From contig JARGSG010000014.1 of the NCBI GenBank assembly GCA_030374805.1, forward strand, positions 496,001 through 560,000: a stretch of DNA of 64,000 nt. Direction: 5' to 3'. The position numbers and the translations under genes are program-made. Under the pieces are notes generated by a model. That model saw only the letters and a program-made list of their open reading frames with translations, did not search any database and was not told the origin of the DNA. The stretch is from Gracilaria gracilis. Its lineage: Eukaryota > Rhodophyta > Florideophyceae > Gracilariales > Gracilariaceae. Shown piece by piece: positions 30,716-40,669 of this stretch. Numbering within the stretch: position 1 is the first letter of the stretch; the number at the start of each line of letters is the position of its first letter.

Positions 30716-31572
30716 TGCGAAAGGCAGTGGCGAAGAACGAGTAAGAACGAGTACAACGGTACACGTATCTACTACGAGGATAAAAGCGAAACCCTTGACA
30801 CAAGCGCCAAGGGTTCAGTTCGTCAAGTGGGAGGTGTTTCTCTATTCTTATCATTATTGTCAAGCATCTCCAGTCAGCAGTAGGGTTCAGCTGCGCATGT
30901 GCACGCGTCGGGGTTGGCGTAAGCGTTCTTCACCCACGACGCATGTGGAAGGTAAAAGCGGCCCGGCTTGGTGCAGCTTACAAGAGACATCGGGTCTGGC
31001 TCGTGGAAGGTTTGGCGTTGAGGTCGCTGGCTTTGTTAATGCCAGTGAGGCTACGCTTCATCACAGCTCCACTGCCTTTCCGTGTGGACAACTTGTAAGT
31101 GGCCCTAAAGAACGGCGACTGGTCAGGCTAGCGTTGAATTCGTCGGGATGCGGTTTGTACCTTTGTCGGGACGACGTCTGTAATTTATTCTGCACGTAAT
31201 TGCTCGTGTATTAGGAGCTGTGATTGGGCTACGCGGGATCAACTGAAGACTTGTCAGCGCGCTTACATGTGATACGCATCCCGCCAATGGCGGGCCGCCA
31301 TGGCGCATGCCCTTGGCGCCCTATCACAACTCATTCACGCGCTACATAACTCTCGATACGCTTCGTCGTCGACTATCCTCGAGACTCCGAAGCCCCTCTT
31401 TAACTTTCCCGCGCCTTCTCGTATTAAGTTTGGTGTCTCGTTTCAGCTCGTATTAAAGAGCTCTGCTGCATCGCTCTGCTTGACACTGCACACATCGTCT
31501 TCATTTGCTTGCCCTCTGTTTCATCGCTTCTACTTTCGTTGGCGCCTTGACCGCTTGAATTGGACTTGTACA
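30716..31572. other. Intergenic, NSA2 3' end and promoter of the BAR-like gene
   Basis: No gene was recognised. The frame of the downstream gene remains open back to 31300, but those codons lack conserved features and precede the first good ATG. Confidence 0.4.
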
Positions 31573-32664
31573 ATGGCAGGTATTAAGCATGCGACAAAGA
31601 AGAAGTTCAACAGGTCTACGACCAGGAAGAAGACCATTCAGTCTGGCATTAGTTCTGAGTTCTCGACCCTTCGTAGTCAGCTGACGGCAATATCAACCTC
31701 TGTCAGGTCCCTAGTCAAAACCATTGGCACCGCTCGCGACTCATGGCTGTCAGTCGCCAAGGAGGAAAAGGTATTTGCTGAAACTCTTTCTGCTGCGTTT
31801 CATGATGAAAGTGACGTCAAGTCTCACGCCAAGGAGGTGGAAACTGCCGTACATCAGATGCAGCAGAAGCTACTCGCCAATGAAGGACCGGAAGCCCCGC
31901 ATAACAAAGTAATTGCCGTTCTCCAGGGATATCTTAAACAGATCGAAGACATCGAGAAGGACTGCGCTGATGTGGAGACAAGCTATACTGAGGTCTTACG
32001 CTATCAGAAGAAGGTCGATAAGATGCAGAAGAAGCCTGGAAAGCGCCAGAAGCAGTTGCAACGCAATCTCGAGAAGCTTAGCGTTGCAAGAGGTGAGCAC
32101 CAGACAAAATTGGACGATATGATTAAGAGGATGAAGACTGCCCAGGAAAAGCATCAGGTAGTGTTCCAGTGCGCTCATCACGCCTTCTGGATCGCTCAGG
32201 ATCGGTACTTCACCACCGTGAATCAGATTACTCAGTCTGTGCGTTGGGAGAGTGTATCCGTACAAGAGCGCCTCATGAATGTGGACTTTCATGCGACAGA
32301 GAAACTGGAGCCCATTCCCCGTGCAGTCGCGCTGCTGCCACCGGTGACCGCCAGCGAAGTTACACCACCCCAAATTCTGCCCCCAACGCCTTCCAAGGAT
32401 AAGGAGGCTGTCAAGTTACCTATTGAGAAGCAGGAGGGCAGTAAGCCTGAGGAAAATAAGATTCCCGAGACACCGCTGAAGATTCCCGAGACCCCGCCGA
32501 AGATTCCCGAGACACCGCTGAAGATTCCCGAGACCCCGCCGAAGATTCCCGAGACACCGCTGAAGATTCCCGAGACCCCGCCGAAGATTCCCGAGACACC
32601 GCTGTCTACTCCTCAAAAGGCAGTAGAATCAGAGCCAGTTACTCCTGAAGTGAAGGCTTTGTAA
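31573..32664 (+). CDS. BAR-domain-like protein with C-terminal KIPETP repeats
   Basis: 363 residues. Residues about 15-255 are strongly alpha-helical with three long amphipathic helices (GYLKQIEDIEKDCADVETSY, VDKMQKKPGKRQKQLQRNLEKL, FQCAHHAFWIAQDRYFTTVNQ). The helix pattern and the ~240-residue size are those of the amphiphysin/Rvs-type BAR domain, a dimeric membrane-curvature sensor of endocytosis. No SH3 domain follows. Instead residues about 296-345 are a seven-fold repeat of KIPETP(L/P), rich in TP sites for proline-directed kinases. The ATG at 31573 starts MAGIKHATKKK, a basic helix typical of N-BAR proteins. The BAR call rests on helix pattern, not on a diagnostic motif. Confidence 0.65.
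   Translation: MAGIKHATKKKFNRSTTRKKTIQSGISSEFSTLRSQLTAISTSVRSLVKTIGTARDSWLSVAKEEKVFAETLSAAFHDESDVKSHAKEVETAVHQMQQKLLANEGPEAPHNKVIAVLQGYLKQIEDIEKDCADVETSYTEVLRYQKKVDKMQKKPGKRQKQLQRNLEKLSVARGEHQTKLDDMIKRMKTAQEKHQVVFQCAHHAFWIAQDRYFTTVNQITQSVRWESVSVQERLMNVDFHATEKLEPIPRAVALLPPVTASEVTPPQILPPTPSKDKEAVKLPIEKQEGSKPEENKIPETPLKIPETPPKIPETPLKIPETPPKIPETPLKIPETPPKIPETPLSTPQKAVESEPVTPEVKAL
32460..32607 (+). repeat. 21-bp coding tandem repeat (two alternating variants)
   Basis: About seven units of ATTCCCGAGACxCCGCxGAAG. They alternate strictly between ACA-CCG-CTG and ACC-CCG-CCG forms, so the higher-order period is 42 bp. The array encodes the KIPETPL/KIPETPP repeats. Confidence 0.95.
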
Positions 32665-32839
32665 TCCTTATTGACTTGTTGCGAAATGATAAACAGCTCA
32701 CATTGACGGTTAGGCCCCTATATTTTCGTTCAGCCTAACCAAGGCAAGCATCTTGTTTATGTAACAGACGAACTGAACACTAAAAGTTTGGTAAAAAAAA
32801 GTCTTGCTATCATACGCTCAACTGCGCGATTGGGATTTG

Positions 32840-33229
32840 TTAGTTTGGGCTGTTAGTGTTCTTTCGATGGCGCTTCGGCTTTTGCAGGTTAGTAGCATTA
32901 GCTTTTATGATCGTAAACAAATCCATATGGAATCGTAGATGGTCTCCTGCCGAAACGACGCATGCGAGTTTACGTTTTCCATCCGTGGCATGTACAAGGC
33001 AGAAAGGTGGTTGAAGATCTAGCTTCTGCTTGCCGGTGTTTATAGGGCGCTGAACACGTTTCATAGTAATCCAAACAGATCCTTTTGATTTGCTGAGCAA
33101 AGAAAGATGAGTGTCAGGGAAGGGCAGCACAACACGCGGATGCGTCAAACGGGCGTTACATTCTTCTTACTTCTGGGTGTAGAGCTTTGAAAGTTCTGAC
33201 ATGAACGCATTCTGGTCTAAGAACACCAT
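32840..33229 (-). CDS. SRP14: Signal recognition particle 14 kDa protein (SRP14), two exons
   Basis: With SRP9, SRP14 binds the Alu end of SRP RNA and slows elongation during ER targeting. Exons 33171-33229 and 32840-33092 are joined by a 78-nt intron (GTAAGA...CTGAC...TTTGCTCAG) to give 103 residues. Exon 1 encodes MVFLDQNAFMSELSKLYTQ, matching the family's first helix. Exon 2 gives NKSKGSVWITMKRV, then QPPFCLVHATDGKRKLACVVSAGDHLRFHMDLFTIIKANATNLQK. These match the SGSVYITLK, CLLRATDGKKKISTVVS and FQMAYSNLLRANM blocks of animal SRP14. The C-terminal basic tail is present. Confidence 0.93.
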
Positions 33230-33722
33230 TCTCTTCGTAAGGGCGGCAGGCGCTTGACGTAATTTGAGGAACCAATGCGGTACAACTCGGTGAAACTGTC
33301 GGGATTCACGACCAGGGTCTTGTTGAAGCTCCGGGCACGTTTGCTTCGTGATTGGCATCATCTGTTGCTTCGTGACTTCGCAATGTGGGTCAATCAACCC
33401 ATTCATGAAAGTACAGTAGGCTTCAACGAAATATTTGATAGAAAATTTCGAAGTGAAGACGACATTGAAAATTTAGTCTACCGGTACAGAAACGCTACGT
33501 ACCTGCGGAGATAGGGAATCGAAGGCGCCATCTTGTCTCGGAGGTGGAGCATAGACTGTTCAAGCCTTTAGAGCGAATCAAACCTGCGGGGTATTCGTCA
33601 TACCTGGGAAAACAGATCAGCCCAAACCATTCTAGGATAACGTTCTCCCCACTGTGGCATCAATGCTTATTCTGGTTTGACGACAGTCAAAAGACTTCAT
33701 CGAATACTCTGTCATTCTAGAC
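33230..33722. other. Divergent promoter region (SRP14 / uL15m)
   Basis: About 490 bases upstream of both genes. No further gene is seen. Confidence 0.4.
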
Positions 33723-34526
33723 ATGCAGCTGCTTCGATCCTCAATGACCTCAGGGTCGTCACTGATCTACGTTCGAGGACTCAGAACAGCCGCAAGCCGA
33801 CCCGTAGTGAAGGATCTCACGAAACATATGCAAGGAATGGCTCTCAAATTATCGAACATCTGCGACAACCCTGGGGCTCGAAAGAAAGAAGTTCGCGTTG
33901 GCAGAGGTCGTGGATCCGGGTGTGGTAAGACCTCAGGGCGTGGACAGAAAGGCCAAAGAGCTAGGAACTCCGTAGCTCTTGGTTTTGAAGGAGGGCAAAC
34001 CCCATTGCAGAAACGCTTCCCAAAGGTGAGGACTTATGATCCTTTCGCGAAAGACATTCAAACAGTCACATTGGGTAGAATTCAGCGATTTGTTGATACA
34101 GGTCGCTTAGATCCGAATGCTGAAATCGGACTTAATCAGTTGGTTCAAAGTGGATGCGTAAGACGAATAAAGGACGGCTTACGCCTCATTAAAGGTGGAC
34201 CAGGAACTTGTTCAAAGTTACATATTCGGGTCAGTGAATGCACTCCGGATGCGGCAGAGCAGGTGATTAGCAAAGGAGGGCAAATCTGTTTGGCATACTA
34301 CAACAAGCTTGGAATCCGCATTGTTGTGAAGCCATTTAAATGGACTGATCAGGGACTGCCTCTGCCTCGCTTCGCACAACCTCCTCCTAAAAGCGCACAC
34401 CGGTACCTGGATGAAGACAAAGATGGTGTTCCTATCAGGATTTTGAAAGAACACCAAGACATTGAACAAATGATAAAAGATTGGCCACGACTGATACACA
34501 GGAGAGAAGCGAAGGCGAAGCATTGA
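33723..34526 (+). CDS. MRPL15: Mitochondrial large-subunit ribosomal protein uL15m
   Basis: 267 residues. A basic/hydroxylated N-terminus (MQLLRSSMTSGSSLIYVRGLRTAA) looks like a mitochondrial presequence. It is followed by the bacterial-type L15 core. RVGRGRGSGCGKTSGRGQKGQRAR is the signature near the N-terminus, then GFEGGQTPLQKRFPKV, TLGRIQRFVDTGRLD, DGLRLIKGGPGTCSKLHIRVSECTPDAAEQV and, beyond the bacterial end, a mitochondrial-type extension (RIVVKPFKWTDQGLPLPRFAQPPPK). Targeting to mitochondria rather than plastids is inferred from this extension, typical of mitochondrial uL15. Single exon. Confidence 0.92.
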   Translation: MQLLRSSMTSGSSLIYVRGLRTAASRPVVKDLTKHMQGMALKLSNICDNPGARKKEVRVGRGRGSGCGKTSGRGQKGQRARNSVALGFEGGQTPLQKRFPKVRTYDPFAKDIQTVTLGRIQRFVDTGRLDPNAEIGLNQLVQSGCVRRIKDGLRLIKGGPGTCSKLHIRVSECTPDAAEQVISKGGQICLAYYNKLGIRIVVKPFKWTDQGLPLPRFAQPPPKSAHRYLDEDKDGVPIRILKEHQDIEQMIKDWPRLIHRREAKAKH

Positions 34527-34757
34527 GTGCGAATCGATTGAAGTTTACTGTTCTGTTTCCACACTGAATCTGATTTTCGGAAGCTTGAAACTTCAGCTTT
34601 ACGGCGAACTGGATTTGAGCAATTCTTTACAATATCTTCAAAATGGAGTCAGCTTCAAGCTACCCAAGGGTACTTGGGAGATGATGCCGTGTTTCTCGAA
34701 CAGTGGACTTTTGTCCTTCATGTAATTGGCAAAGCGCACTGCAGGTCGATCTCTGAC

Positions 34758-35857
34758 CTACCAATCGATAAGACCCATCTTTCTGCCGTCTTCCAAATAT
34801 CCACTTTCATCGGAAACAATATACAAGAAACGGTGGAGCAGTAAGTTTGGTTAGTATTCTGTGCATCGCCCCCCTATCGGCGCTCCGATGTTAAGATATG
34901 ATAGAGAGCGATCACTTACGTATGCATTGGTGTCGGATCGGGTAGTCCGTTTCTTCTGGCCAGCATTGAGTAATCGTAGAAGAATCCATTACGCCACTTG
35001 AATTCTTTGAGCGCAGTGGGAAAGTCCTTCACGCTCCTGGCGTAGGCAAGCAATCTCTTCTCAATGTTGCTCATCATGCCAACCGTCAGCGTGAAGCGAA
35101 TCATAGTGGAGAGTTCAACGCTCATTTCTGTGACTTCCTTGGCATGCATATTCGCTACTTCTCCCATGGGAATCTTTCCGTGTACAGCGCCGATAAGATT
35201 AAAGACAGATATCCAAATGAGTTTTTCAAGCTGAGTGCGCCTGAAATCTCGCTCCTTCTGAATCTTGCAAGTGAGTCCTGCTTTCTCCAGTCTTCCAGCA
35301 AAGGCTCCTTCCCACTTGCCGCACACGGCCGTGAGCCCCTCTGGATTTGTCTCCGTGAGACCATCTTTTGGTTTTGCGCCCTTCTTCGGGACAGCGAAGT
35401 ACAAATTTGCCTGAGTGTTTTTGGAACAGTCGTGCCTTCTGAGAAACTTCTCCATCATGCCGTTCTGTAGAAAGACAAGATCATCCTTCTTTTCGGGGGG
35501 ACAGTTACTAATGATTTGCTCGAGGTCGTCATTTCGAGTGCAAAGATATACGGGTCCCGGAGCGTCTGGAGGGATTTGTTCCCCACGTAGAATGACAAGA
35601 TCTGTGCCATCGCCTTGAGACCGTAAAAAGTCACCAATTCGACCTAGTCCTACTATGGTGGATTGGCAGTCAGTGGTGTCTTCGCGCTGGTTTACTCCGG
35701 ACAAAAAGTCCATGTATTCCTGTGTCACAGCGGGGTCACTCCACGTTTGCATGCTCACGTTTGAACGAGACTTGCGGATGACGGGCCGCTGTGCGACACA
35801 GCGATTGGAAACAAACGTTCTCTTCCCAAAGAGAGGAACGCAGTTCACGAAAGCCAT
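34758..35857 (-). CDS. Plastid-targeted ketopantoate-reductase-like (ApbA/PanE) protein, two exons
   Basis: Exons 34920-35857 and 34758-34803 give 327 residues. The 116-nt intron starts GTAAGT, has a perfect TACTAAC branch site and ends GAAAG. Splicing continues GLPDPTPMHT into GYLEDGRKMGLIDW, the C-terminus expected for the plant/cyanobacterial family. The N-terminus MAFVNCVPLFGKRTF with basic, Ser-rich sequence to about residue 40 looks like a red algal plastid transit peptide. STIVGLGRIGDFL is the Rossmann dinucleotide-binding loop, and RRTQLEKLIWISVFNLIGAVHG is the ApbA C-terminal helical domain. The reaction is uncertain; plant relatives are annotated only as 6PGDH/ketopantoate-reductase-like. 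An ATG at 36088 would add 77 residues that hide the transit peptide, so 35857 is preferred. Confidence 0.82.
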
Positions 35858-36777
35858 CACAATAATGAGCGGATAAAACGGTTCTTTTCTTCGATGTGCA
35901 ACGGATGAACTGCCGCTGAAAACTCCGCTCTCAAGGGAACGAATTTGTTCTGAGAGGCTTTGATGGCGAGTTGCTGCTGCAAGAAAGCGCACACTGTCCA
36001 AGAAGTGGTATCTACGATACAAGAAAGTGCAGCAACTGGTCAAGCCACTGCGCCAAGTATACCAACGGTAGTCGAAGAATCTTGACATCGAGATCGCTAT
36101 GATACAAACCGTTTATAGAAACAACCAATTGTTTTATTATATTGACCATCCTGCGAATGGGTAATACACACTTGTCCAACTGCGTGCCGATGAATGCTAT
36201 TATCTGCCAACCTGAATGTGCAGATATGCTGTGACGTAAAAAGATGACGTCCTCTTCCCCGCCAGAGCTCAACTATCGTCCAAGACGAAGCGTAACCCAC
36301 ACGTCATCATGCGAAAATGGGTCCCCAACCTCTAAACTTTGAACACTGGTAACCTTATCTGTTACAAAAGCGTCACGAAAAGTATACAGCTCCCGTCTTA
36401 GACGTGAATCCACGCCCAACGAAAGCTGTAGGTATATCTTTTCCGGGATCGGCCTGGTCTAGAACGCTTAGGAGTAGGAGAGGTCTACATTTTGGACAAA
36501 TCTCTTAGCCTTCCAATGTGCCAGGAGCGTAGATAGTGCCCTTCTACACATCAAAGCTAATCAAGATTTGAAACACCGACGTCGAATCATCTCGTGCTAA
36601 TTGGATCGCCTTCCTATTGTCTGAACAACGTACGAAACTGGAGCTCGAAAGAGGCCAGCGTAACATTTAACACGAACGTACTCTGCACTAGTTTCAAGAG
36701 AGAGATATAACACTCAGAACAATACCAATTTGAAAAAGGAAACGAAGGAAATCCGTTTGGCTTAGTCAATCCTTCCA
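35858..36777. other. Divergent intergenic region (KPR-like / TPK)
   Basis: It includes a TACCAACGGTA palindrome at 36060-36070. No gene is seen. Confidence 0.4.
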
Positions 36778-37594
36778 ATGGCTAACGCTAGTGTTTTCCG
36801 TTTTCGACTTGTAAGTTGAAAATGCAATTTGTGTTCTTGTCATGAGGATGAACCAAAGCTAGTCGATTAACAAATGTCAACAAAACTTTTTTCAGCATGA
36901 GATCCTAAATGCTCCAAACTCTATCGCAGCACTTGTCCTATTGAATGGTGCTCCATTCCACAGGCAGCTTCTCTCGGCTGTGTGGCCGACTACTGCTCCC
37001 ATAATCTGCGCGGACGGCGCAGCAAACTTGTTGCATGCTTGTTCTCCTGACCGCACACCATCTCACATAATCGGCGACTTGGATTCAATCCAGCCTCGCA
37101 TTCACGCGCACTATGCATCAAAAGGCACCAGCATAGTAAGAGACGCTTCTCAGGATTCTAACGACTTCCAGAAGGCAATGCGCATGGCTACAGACGAATC
37201 CTCCTCAAAGCCAATTGTGGTCATGGGCGGTCATGGTGGGCGCTTTGATCAAACTCTTGGGAATTTGAACACTCTCTTCTCAACCGCCGAAACGGGAAGA
37301 ATCGTTACTTGGCTTGACGAGAAAAACGGGATAACGGCGCTACCAAGAGGCACGCATCACCTCTTGATTGATCCATCAACAGAGGGGCCGATTTGCGGGT
37401 TGATACCCATCGGAAGACCTGTGGAGCAAGTGCACACACAGGGACTTAAGTGGAACGTAGATGGGCCATTATCCTTCGGAGAAAAAGGCCTCGTCAGTAC
37501 CTCAAACGAAGTAGTAGAAGAGGTTGCAGTCATTAGCTGCTCGGATCCCTTGATATTCACAATGCAACTGAGGTTAGAGAACCTGTCTAGTTGA
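36778..37594 (+). CDS. TPK1: Thiamine pyrophosphokinase, two exons
   Basis: TPK transfers pyrophosphate from ATP to thiamine to make thiamine diphosphate, the cofactor of pyruvate dehydrogenase and transketolase. Exon 1 (36778-36810) encodes only MANASVFRFRL. An 85-nt intron (GTAAGT...TTTTTTCAG, 36811-36895) precedes exon 2 (36896-37594), for 243 residues. Motifs are ALVLLNGAP, ICADGAANLL, SHIIGDLDSIQP (metal/ATP-binding DxD), DASQDSNDFQKAM, VMGGHGGRFDQTLGN and, in the beta-sandwich domain, GLKWNVDGPLSFGEKGLVSTSN for thiamine binding. No transit peptide, so cytosolic. Its stop overlaps the convergent SKA1 gene by 8 bases. Confidence 0.94.
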
Positions 37595-38519
37595 TGATGA
37601 AAATGCGAGTTTTGTTCTTTCCGCGAATCTCTTTCATGGCACCGACATGTCTGAGGACGTTGATCACTCCTTTCACAGCAGCATCCATACGACACTCGCC
37701 AAAGCCCTTAATTTCAGAGTCGGTCAGGAACTGTTTACCACTGACTTCTGGACAGAATGCGTCCCGAAGATCCTCATACTTTGACATCTCTTGTGAGTTG
37801 AGATCGCGAAATGGTCTGCTCAAAAGGATATACTTCTTCTCTAGAATAATATTGAACTTGTCAACAACCGTACTAATCTTCTCCACAGAGAGGCGCCCTT
37901 TCACATACTGCGGTGCGTCATCGAGTTCTTCTTGTGTCACATAGCGAATCTGCGGTGGATCAGGAATCGGTTCTTCCCTAGACTTCTCCACCCGTCGTTT
38001 GTTCGTTTTCGATCGTGTTTTGACCGGGCTCTTTCCGGGTGGTAGTTTTTTAGTAAGCACCGTAGGGCTCTTAACGGTCTTACTCCTATTGGAACGAGTA
38101 CCCTTTTCGTTATGAAGTGCAGTGGATTGTGCGGCATATTTCGACTGAGGTGGAGACGAAGATGCGTCTGTCATGTCTTGCTTATTCCCATCAAGAGATG
38201 CTCGTAGCTCGGGCGCCATTTGCTTCTCTATTGCACGCATCTGAGCAGAAGCTCTCTGCAAATGACTCTGTAGCTTGTGAAGCTGGGCCAGTTGCGCTTC
38301 TTCTTGGTGAATGTATTGGTTCAAAGCGACGAACATTTGTTCTACGTCAGCGAGCGATTTGCATGCGGCGTCGAAAGCTGTGGACACTTCCTCATGGGCG
38401 GCGTCTCCGTTCGCAACAGAGCGCACTGGGAGCAGCTCGCGCAGGGCAGAAACTTGATTATTGAAGTTTGAGTGCCATTCGTCTGTAGCTGAAGGCTTGC
38501 AGCGGGTGTATGGTTCCAT
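37587..38519 (-). CDS. SKA1: Spindle and kinetochore-associated protein 1 (SKA1)
   Basis: SKA1 is the microtubule-binding subunit of the SKA complex, which couples kinetochores to spindle microtubules in mitosis. The 310-residue protein has an N-terminal helical/coiled-coil region (about 15-105), a basic Ser/Lys linker and a C-terminal winged-helix microtubule-binding domain (about 190-310). IRYVTQEELDDAPQYVKGRLSVEKI, PFRDLNSQEMSKYEDLRDAF, FLTDSEIKGFGECRMDAAVKGVINVLRHVGAMKEIRGKNKTRIFII match human SKA1 in order and spacing. Complete single exon, convergent with and overlapping TPK by 8 bases. Confidence 0.93.
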   Translation of the reverse strand: MEPYTRCKPSATDEWHSNFNNQVSALRELLPVRSVANGDAAHEEVSTAFDAACKSLADVEQMFVALNQYIHQEEAQLAQLHKLQSHLQRASAQMRAIEKQMAPELRASLDGNKQDMTDASSSPPQSKYAAQSTALHNEKGTRSNRSKTVKSPTVLTKKLPPGKSPVKTRSKTNKRRVEKSREEPIPDPPQIRYVTQEELDDAPQYVKGRLSVEKISTVVDKFNIILEKKYILLSRPFRDLNSQEMSKYEDLRDAFCPEVSGKQFLTDSEIKGFGECRMDAAVKGVINVLRHVGAMKEIRGKNKTRIFIIN

Positions 38520-39465
38520 TTTGTTCCGTGCCTTCCAAATGAAGTTCGGCGACGCCTGTGGTCAGCGAAAGCAAGTTGGGGTTGAGATTTGAGCTCGGCC
38601 GTTGCTTATCGAACGCGTGGATGAAGAGTTTTAAAGCCCTCCGGTTGAAGAGTGCAGAGAAGCCGCGCTGTAGACTCGGTGGCCCTGGTCGGCTCAACGC
38701 GCCCGTCCAGCAAGTCTTAGGAAGAACGAACAGTGGCATTGAGAATCGGCGGACAGAGAAAATTTAAATTTGATTTTTCAAGCTGCGAGTACAAAAGGAC
38801 CTGCCCGCATCTCGTCGGCAGACGAGAAGACTTGTTATCGATCATTCATTTATACAAAGGTAAAATTAGTTCACGTTCATCGCGGGCTACAGACTTTGTA
38901 GTACATGTACAAAGCTATACCTGGATAGAATTTCCCGGGCAAAGGATTCTTCTGTGCAATGACTTTAACGGTACAACTTGTATCGCAATACGCGAAAACG
39001 CGAAAACGCTCGCACTTTGCTTTCTAGCTAGTATTAACTTGTCATCGGATACACCATCTCGTTCTGGTTGGTCAAGGGTCACACAGCGCAACCCAGGGTG
39101 CTGACCGATGCGGAGAAGCATCCACTGTTAAACTACGTCTAAGATGTGATGTTGGAGAAGCGATCGAGAGCAGCTCGCTTGCATTCCATCCGTTCCGACG
39201 ATACGAGGCTGGTGCGATTTGCTTCAAAGGGATGATTAAATTGAGGGCACAACACGAACATTTATATCCAACTGCATGCACAAGACGGAAAAACACGAAC
39301 AAGTTGACAAACAGTGAGACGTGGCTGGTACAAAAAAAGCTTGCTGAACAATACATAGCGAGATGCATGGTCACCCTTCCAAAGGCAAGGGGCAAATACG
39401 GGCGAAGGGAAAGGCGTAAAGCGGCAGGAGTGGCGATGAAACGATAGGTGGTATATACAGACGAA
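38520..39465. other. Intergenic
   Basis: No gene is recognised. It contains the SKA1 promoter and the 3' region of the next BAR-like gene. Confidence 0.4.
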
Positions 39466-40191
39466 CTACTCTTCTAGTGCAAATTCCAACCTTCCCAACT
39501 GCATACGTAGCACATCCTTCTCCAGGCGTTTTGCATGAGAACGGTGAGAACGCAGGTGCTTGTCCAACAGACTCTTCCCCTCATCAAGACGCAGCACGTA
39601 CGCAGTCCATGCGGCCTGGAATACCTGCGCATGCTTGTTGTAAGTGGAACCAAGACGATGAGTGATGCCGCGCAACGTAGCTTCGTACAGCGTCTTCTTG
39701 ATGGTCATCTGCTCGTGAAGATACGCGCGACGATCTTCGTCGACTCCCCTTCTCTCCGCGCGCTCAAGACGGTCCCTTTCGGCTTCGTAATCGGCGCGTT
39801 GGTTAGCAACGTTTTTGAACTCCTTCTGCAGATTGCGGATCTCCTGGAGATAGGCCTTGATTTGACGGTCTATGATATGGATGGTAGTATTCTCCGGGGC
39901 ATTTACGCGATTCTGTACGTCTTCTAGCAAACGATCGGCGCTGTTAACAGTAGACTCTCCCATACGACGCACCTCGTCATTAGACGGATAGAGCGAGTAG
40001 AAATCGCTTGCAAACTTTCGAACGCCCGAGTACAAGCGATCGTAATCATGTTGTAAAGTATCCAGTGCGTCTACACAGGCCTCCAAAGCAGTCGCCACAT
40101 TGGTGAGCTGCGTCTTGGCCTTGTGGAATTCGGGATCGTGAGAACGATCTCTGCGAATATTGAGCGGCGCAAACTTCCTCATCCACGACAT
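39466..40191 (-). CDS. Coiled-coil/BAR-like protein
   Basis: 241 residues, nearly all helical and strongly charged. MSWMRKFAPLNIRRDRSHDPEFHKAKTQL is followed by helices with heptad patterns (ALEACVDALDTLQHDYDRLY, IHIIDRQIKAYLQEIRNLQKEF, LRGITHRLGSTYNKHAQVFQAAWTAYV). Size, the FxKAK start of helix 1 and the late Q-F-A-W helix resemble the 31573-32664 protein and the BAR/Rvs fold, so a membrane-curvature role is possible. The ATG at 40191 is chosen because upstream codons are Cys/Pro-rich and lack helix pattern. A plain coiled-coil protein cannot be excluded. Confidence 0.6.
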   Translation of the reverse strand: MSWMRKFAPLNIRRDRSHDPEFHKAKTQLTNVATALEACVDALDTLQHDYDRLYSGVRKFASDFYSLYPSNDEVRRMGESTVNSADRLLEDVQNRVNAPENTTIHIIDRQIKAYLQEIRNLQKEFKNVANQRADYEAERDRLERAERRGVDEDRRAYLHEQMTIKKTLYEATLRGITHRLGSTYNKHAQVFQAAWTAYVLRLDEGKSLLDKHLRSHRSHAKRLEKDVLRMQLGRLEFALEE

Positions 40192-40669
40192 GTCACACAA
40201 GCTGAAGAAAGGCACAAAGCGGTGGGCACAACGTCGAGAAGGGGGCGGTGACAATGGGCACAGTTGCGGGTTGATTGCGAGCGGCACATGACGGTGGTGA
40301 TAAGCTGCGCTTTATTACGCGCATCAAGTGGCACTTAGGCGCGCGCGCGCAGCCGTGATTGGAGACAGTGCGCGCAGCGGGCCGTTTCGCTCGCGCGTAA
40401 CTTCGAGCCGTTCATCAGTTGGCGCCCTTCGTCAAGCGCAACGGCTCTTTAAGTCGCCCGTGCAAATTTTGCACGTGGCAAAGCTCACGTGCGCGTGGCG
40501 CCCAAGCCGTTCCCACTGCGAAGTTCCCAGTGATAACTTCGCACGCGATGGCGCCCACGGGGGAGAGCGGGAGGGGGCCCATCGCCTTCAAGTTTGAGAC
40601 AGCATTGGCAGACAGACGCTGACGACCAGGGCCACTGCGTGCACGCGGAATTGCAGTAGACAACAACGG
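40192..40669. other. GC-rich spacer upstream of the BAR-like gene and downstream of TSEN34
   Basis: It carries alternating GCGCGCGC words near 40341-40349. No gene is seen. Confidence 0.4.

Noticed and set aside
30639-31199. 186-codon frame overlapping the NSA2 3' end
   Set aside because: It begins inside NSA2 in another frame and has no domain features.
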